Origin: Bacillota bacterium
GTDB lineage: Bacteria > Bacillota > Clostridia > Peptostreptococcales > Anaerovoracaceae
Assembly (NCBI GenBank): GCA_029218545.1
Contig: JAQXRN010000219.1
Span: 1-32,294 of the forward strand
Reading direction: 5' to 3'
DNA length: 32,294 nt
Shown here: in pieces, positions 29,536-32,294 of the stretch
Layout of the letters: each line of letters starts with the position of its first letter
How positions within the stretch are numbered: the first letter of the stretch is position 1
Program-made: the position numbers and the translations under genes
Notes under the pieces: generated by a model
What the model saw: the letters and a program-made list of their open reading frames with translations, nothing else
What the model was told of the DNA's origin: nothing
Database searches by the model: none

Positions 29536-30912
29536 ATGAACAAACTAAGATATTTAATAGCATTATGGGCAGCAAAGCTGTCAGTGGTAGCATTAAAAAT
29601 AACAAGACATAATGGTACGAACTTTCCGGGAGTTGTGGCACTTAAAATTTGTCCCGATTTCCTTAAATACGTTCAAAAACCTGAAACCATAATTGGAGTG
29701 ACAGGAACCAACGGCAAAACTACAGTATGCAATCTGGCCATAGATATGTTCAAAACTGACGGAAGACTTGTACTTGATAACAACATGGGTTCAAACATTA
29801 ATTCAGGGATTTCTACAAGCTTCATCAACGGAGTGAACATTTTCGGCAAATGCAAATATGATACAGCACTAATTGAAATAGACGAGAGATCGGCACCGCT
29901 TTTGTTTCCATATATGCAGCCGAAAGTTTTGCTTATTAACAATTTGACAAGAGACTCAATTATGCGTAACGGCCATCCGGAATACATCGGCAAGATTCTC
30001 ACTGAAGAAATGCCTCCGCAAACCAGACTATTATTGAACGGGGATGACCTTATTGCATCAAATATTGCACCTGAAAACAGCCGTAAGTATTTTGGAATAG
30101 AAAAAATGGATACTGATGTTACAGAGTGCATAAACCTCATTAACGATATGCGTATCTGTCCAAAATGTAATGGAATACTGGAGTATGAATACTTGAGATA
30201 CCATCACATAGGAAAGGCCGTATGTCCACACTGTGGATTCAAATCTCCTGAATATGATTATGCAGGCTTTGATGTTGATACAGATAAGATGACAATTAAG
30301 GTTAAGGACAAAACAGGGCAGTATCAGTTCAGGTTGTTAAATGATAGCGTCTTTAATATTTACAACGTTGTAGCTGTTATAGCTCTTTTCCGCGAGATAG
30401 GTTATTCTTTTGAAAAAATCGCAGAACTTCTTCAACAGATAGAAATTGTAAAGAGCAGATTCAGCGAAAAGGAAACAAGCGGGTATACTATCGTAAGACA
30501 GATGTCGAAAGATAAAAATGCTTTAGGTGCATCGAGAGCCTTTGATTATGTTTCAGGAAGACCTGGGGATAAGGAACTTATTCTAATGATGAACTGCCTG
30601 GGAGATACCAAGCACTGGTCTGAAAACATATGCTGGCTGTATGACGCAGACTTTGAGTTCCTGAACAGGGAGAATATCAAAAATATCATAGTTACCGGTC
30701 CAAGAGCAAAGGACTATTACCTCAGGTTAAAGCTTGCCGGCATCGAAGACGAAAAGATTTCCTTCGTTGAGAAGGAACTTGACGCTCCAAAGGCACTAAA
30801 GCTTTGCAGGGGCGAAAGTATTTATGTATTCTATGGCACAGATTCCATTGTTTTGGGAAATAATGTAGTAAAGAACATTGAAAAAGAAATTGCAGAAAGA
30901 GGTGAAAAATAA
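29536..30912 (+). CDS. MurT-like Mur ligase family protein (copy 2), divergent
   Basis: P-loop GVTGTNGKTTVCNLA; zinc ribbon CPKCNGILEYEYLRYHHIGKAVCPHCGF; same domain order as copy 1. Confidence 0.85.
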   Translation: MNKLRYLIALWAAKLSVVALKITRHNGTNFPGVVALKICPDFLKYVQKPETIIGVTGTNGKTTVCNLAIDMFKTDGRLVLDNNMGSNINSGISTSFINGVNIFGKCKYDTALIEIDERSAPLLFPYMQPKVLLINNLTRDSIMRNGHPEYIGKILTEEMPPQTRLLLNGDDLIASNIAPENSRKYFGIEKMDTDVTECINLINDMRICPKCNGILEYEYLRYHHIGKAVCPHCGFKSPEYDYAGFDVDTDKMTIKVKDKTGQYQFRLLNDSVFNIYNVVAVIALFREIGYSFEKIAELLQQIEIVKSRFSEKETSGYTIVRQMSKDKNALGASRAFDYVSGRPGDKELILMMNCLGDTKHWSENICWLYDADFEFLNRENIKNIIVTGPRAKDYYLRLKLAGIEDEKISFVEKELDAPKALKLCRGESIYVFYGTDSIVLGNNVVKNIEKEIAERGEK

Positions 30913-31646
30913 TGAAAATTGAAGTATTATTCCCTGAAATCTGCAATCTTTACGGCGACTTGTTCAATGTAAAATATCTAAAGGAATGCCTGCCTGAATG
31001 CCAGATAGTAAACACGTCACTAAAGGATGAACCACTGTTTTTAACTGAAAAACCTGACCTGATATATATGGGGACAACTACTGAGAGCGGACAGCAGCTT
31101 ATAATAGACAAGCTGCTTCCATATAAAGAAAAAGTTGTCGATTGCATTGACTCAGGATACAACTTCCTGTTTACAGGTAATGCAATGGAAGTCCTCTTTA
31201 ACGAAATTATAGAAGAGGATAAAAAGATTTGTGATGGCCTTGGAATCTTTGATCTTTCAGCAAAAAGAAAGGCAAGAAAACGCTTTAACTCTCTTTATGT
31301 AGGATGCTTCAACGAGGAAAATTTTAATGAGCCAATAAAGATTGTAGGATTTAAGAGCCTTTTCGGATTTGCATATGGCAAAACAGATTTATATCCATTG
31401 TTTATTACAGAGCGCGGCGATGGAATGAATAAGGAGTGCAAGGAAGAAGGCATAAGAAAAAACAATTTCTTCGGCACATACATTACAGGACCCCTCCTTG
31501 TATTAAACCCTGTTTTCACAAAATGGTTCATGAGTGAAATAATGGAGGTTCCCAATCCTGTGCTCGCTTTTGAAGATGCAGCAATGGATGCATATAATGA
31601 CAGAGTAAAGGAATATACTGACTCTAATACAGGTATTTATTATTAA
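30912..31646 (+). CDS. GatD-like class I amidotransferase-fold protein (copy 2), catalytic Cys/His apparently absent
   Basis: CNLYGDLFNVKYLK, DGLGIFDLSAKRKARKRFN, EEGIRKNNFFGTYITGPLLVLNP; TGNA replaces ICGGY and ITGP replaces LHGP. Confidence 0.8.
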   Translation: MKIEVLFPEICNLYGDLFNVKYLKECLPECQIVNTSLKDEPLFLTEKPDLIYMGTTTESGQQLIIDKLLPYKEKVVDCIDSGYNFLFTGNAMEVLFNEIIEEDKKICDGLGIFDLSAKRKARKRFNSLYVGCFNEENFNEPIKIVGFKSLFGFAYGKTDLYPLFITERGDGMNKECKEEGIRKNNFFGTYITGPLLVLNPVFTKWFMSEIMEVPNPVLAFEDAAMDAYNDRVKEYTDSNTGIYY

Positions 31647-31659
31647 CAATAAGCTTAAA

Positions 31660-31704
31660 AACTGATGCCAAGAGGTTTACTACTCAAGGCATCAGTCTTT
31701 TTTT
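31660..31704. terminator. Bidirectional intrinsic terminator between GatD-like 2 and the convergent LysM gene
   Basis: ACTGATGCC (31661-31669) / GGCATCAGT (31688-31696) with T tract on + and T5 on the - strand. Confidence 0.85.
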
Positions 31705-32053
31705 AGGATCTAGGAATCAAAAGCTCTGTTCCGATAAGTAAATTATATGGATCGATGGTAGGATTTGCACGCATTAGTGCATCAAGCTTAATATTATGCA
31801 TCTTTGCAATTAAGTACAAGGTATCTCCGGCCACCACGGTATGTGTGTCAAAGCATTCTTCCGGTTTTTGTGGCAATTGGTCTTCTGTTCCCGGAATGCA
31901 AAGCCTTGTTCCAATCTGAAGATTATATGGATCTTCGATACTGTTAACCTTCATGAGCAGGCTGACGGGAAGATCGTACTTTTCTGCAATTCCATAGAGA
32001 GTATCACCTTCGTTTACAGTATAGACATCGATACAGACAAGCGTCATATTCAT
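31703..32053 (-). CDS. Small protein with two LysM domains, no evident signal peptide
   Basis: YTVNEGDTLYGIAEKYDLPVSLLMKVNSIEDPYNLQIGTRLCIPG and HTVVAGDTLYLIAKMHNIKLDALMRANPTIDPYNLLIGTELLIPRS; RBS AAAGGGG on the - strand. Confidence 0.92.
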   Translation of the reverse strand: MNMTLVCIDVYTVNEGDTLYGIAEKYDLPVSLLMKVNSIEDPYNLQIGTRLCIPGTEDQLPQKPEECFDTHTVVAGDTLYLIAKMHNIKLDALMRANPTIDPYNLLIGTELLIPRS

Positions 32054-32166
32054 AAAAAACCCCTTTCAATGATGTTCATATTTTGTTCTCTATTAATATA
32101 TTTTCATTCTTTGTGAAATGTGCTACAATAGCCAATATATTTACAATAATAATGAAGAGGTATGAG

Positions 32167-32294
32167 ATGAAGAGATTTTTTAAGAACATTAACCCTGCAA
32201 TACTGATAATGATTTTCTTATTGCTTGGGAACAAGATGCTCGCTTCAGGACAGAGCCTTGGGGATTGGCTCTATATGCAGCTTTTGATGCTTCC
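32167..32294 (+). CDS. N-terminus of a membrane protein, possibly site-2 protease (M50)-like (3' truncated by window)
   Basis: MKRFFKNINPAILIMIFLLLGNKMLASGQSLGDWLYMQLLML; hydrophobic N-terminus, GAAGAGG RBS. M50 suggestion is from general resemblance only. Confidence 0.45.
   Translation, partial: MKRFFKNINPAILIMIFLLLGNKMLASGQSLGDWLYMQLLML

Noticed and set aside
27800-31646. GatD-like genes as decayed pseudogenes
   Set aside because: Both ORFs are full length, uninterrupted, tightly coupled to their MurT-like partners, and share the same TGN replacement, which argues for a maintained non-glutaminase role rather than decay.
1-32294. CRISPR arrays, tRNA/rRNA genes, transposases, phage genes
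   Set aside because: No regularly spaced repeats, cloverleaf sequences, rRNA segments or integrase/transposase motifs were seen by eye.

Overview
This is a Firmicutes (Clostridia-like, endospore-former lineage) chromosomal window. It is densely coded, almost entirely on the + strand. The first ~24 kb is mostly recognisable housekeeping: 3' end of folD, a T-box leader and valS, folC, a GNAT, a split ThrE-type exporter pair, an SSB-like tandem-OB protein, glyA, two unknown proteins, then plsX-rnc-smc-ftsY-der-plsY-gpsA-miaB, a Na/Pi cotransporter with a PhoU-like domain, spoIVA and an MFS transporter. The most unusual part is at ~24.9-31.7 kb. It is a tightly packed gene set: cardiolipin synthase, MurT-like 1, GatD-like 1, ATP-grasp, MurT-like 2, GatD-like 2, bounded by a promoter-like extended -10 and a strong terminator. 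Both GatD-like proteins keep the overall GatD layout, but by my reading they lack the catalytic Cys (ICGGYQ becomes TGNS / TGNA) and the catalytic His (GTYLHGP becomes GTYSLGP / GTYITGP). Both MurT-like proteins keep the P-loop and the four-Cys zinc ribbon but diverge at the other hallmark MurT motifs. This suggests a duplicated, glutaminase-dead MurT/GatD-type ligase system with an embedded ATP-grasp ligase. A convergent double-LysM protein without a signal peptide and a partial membrane-protein CDS end the window. All family assignments come from reading translations and from memory; no database search was run.
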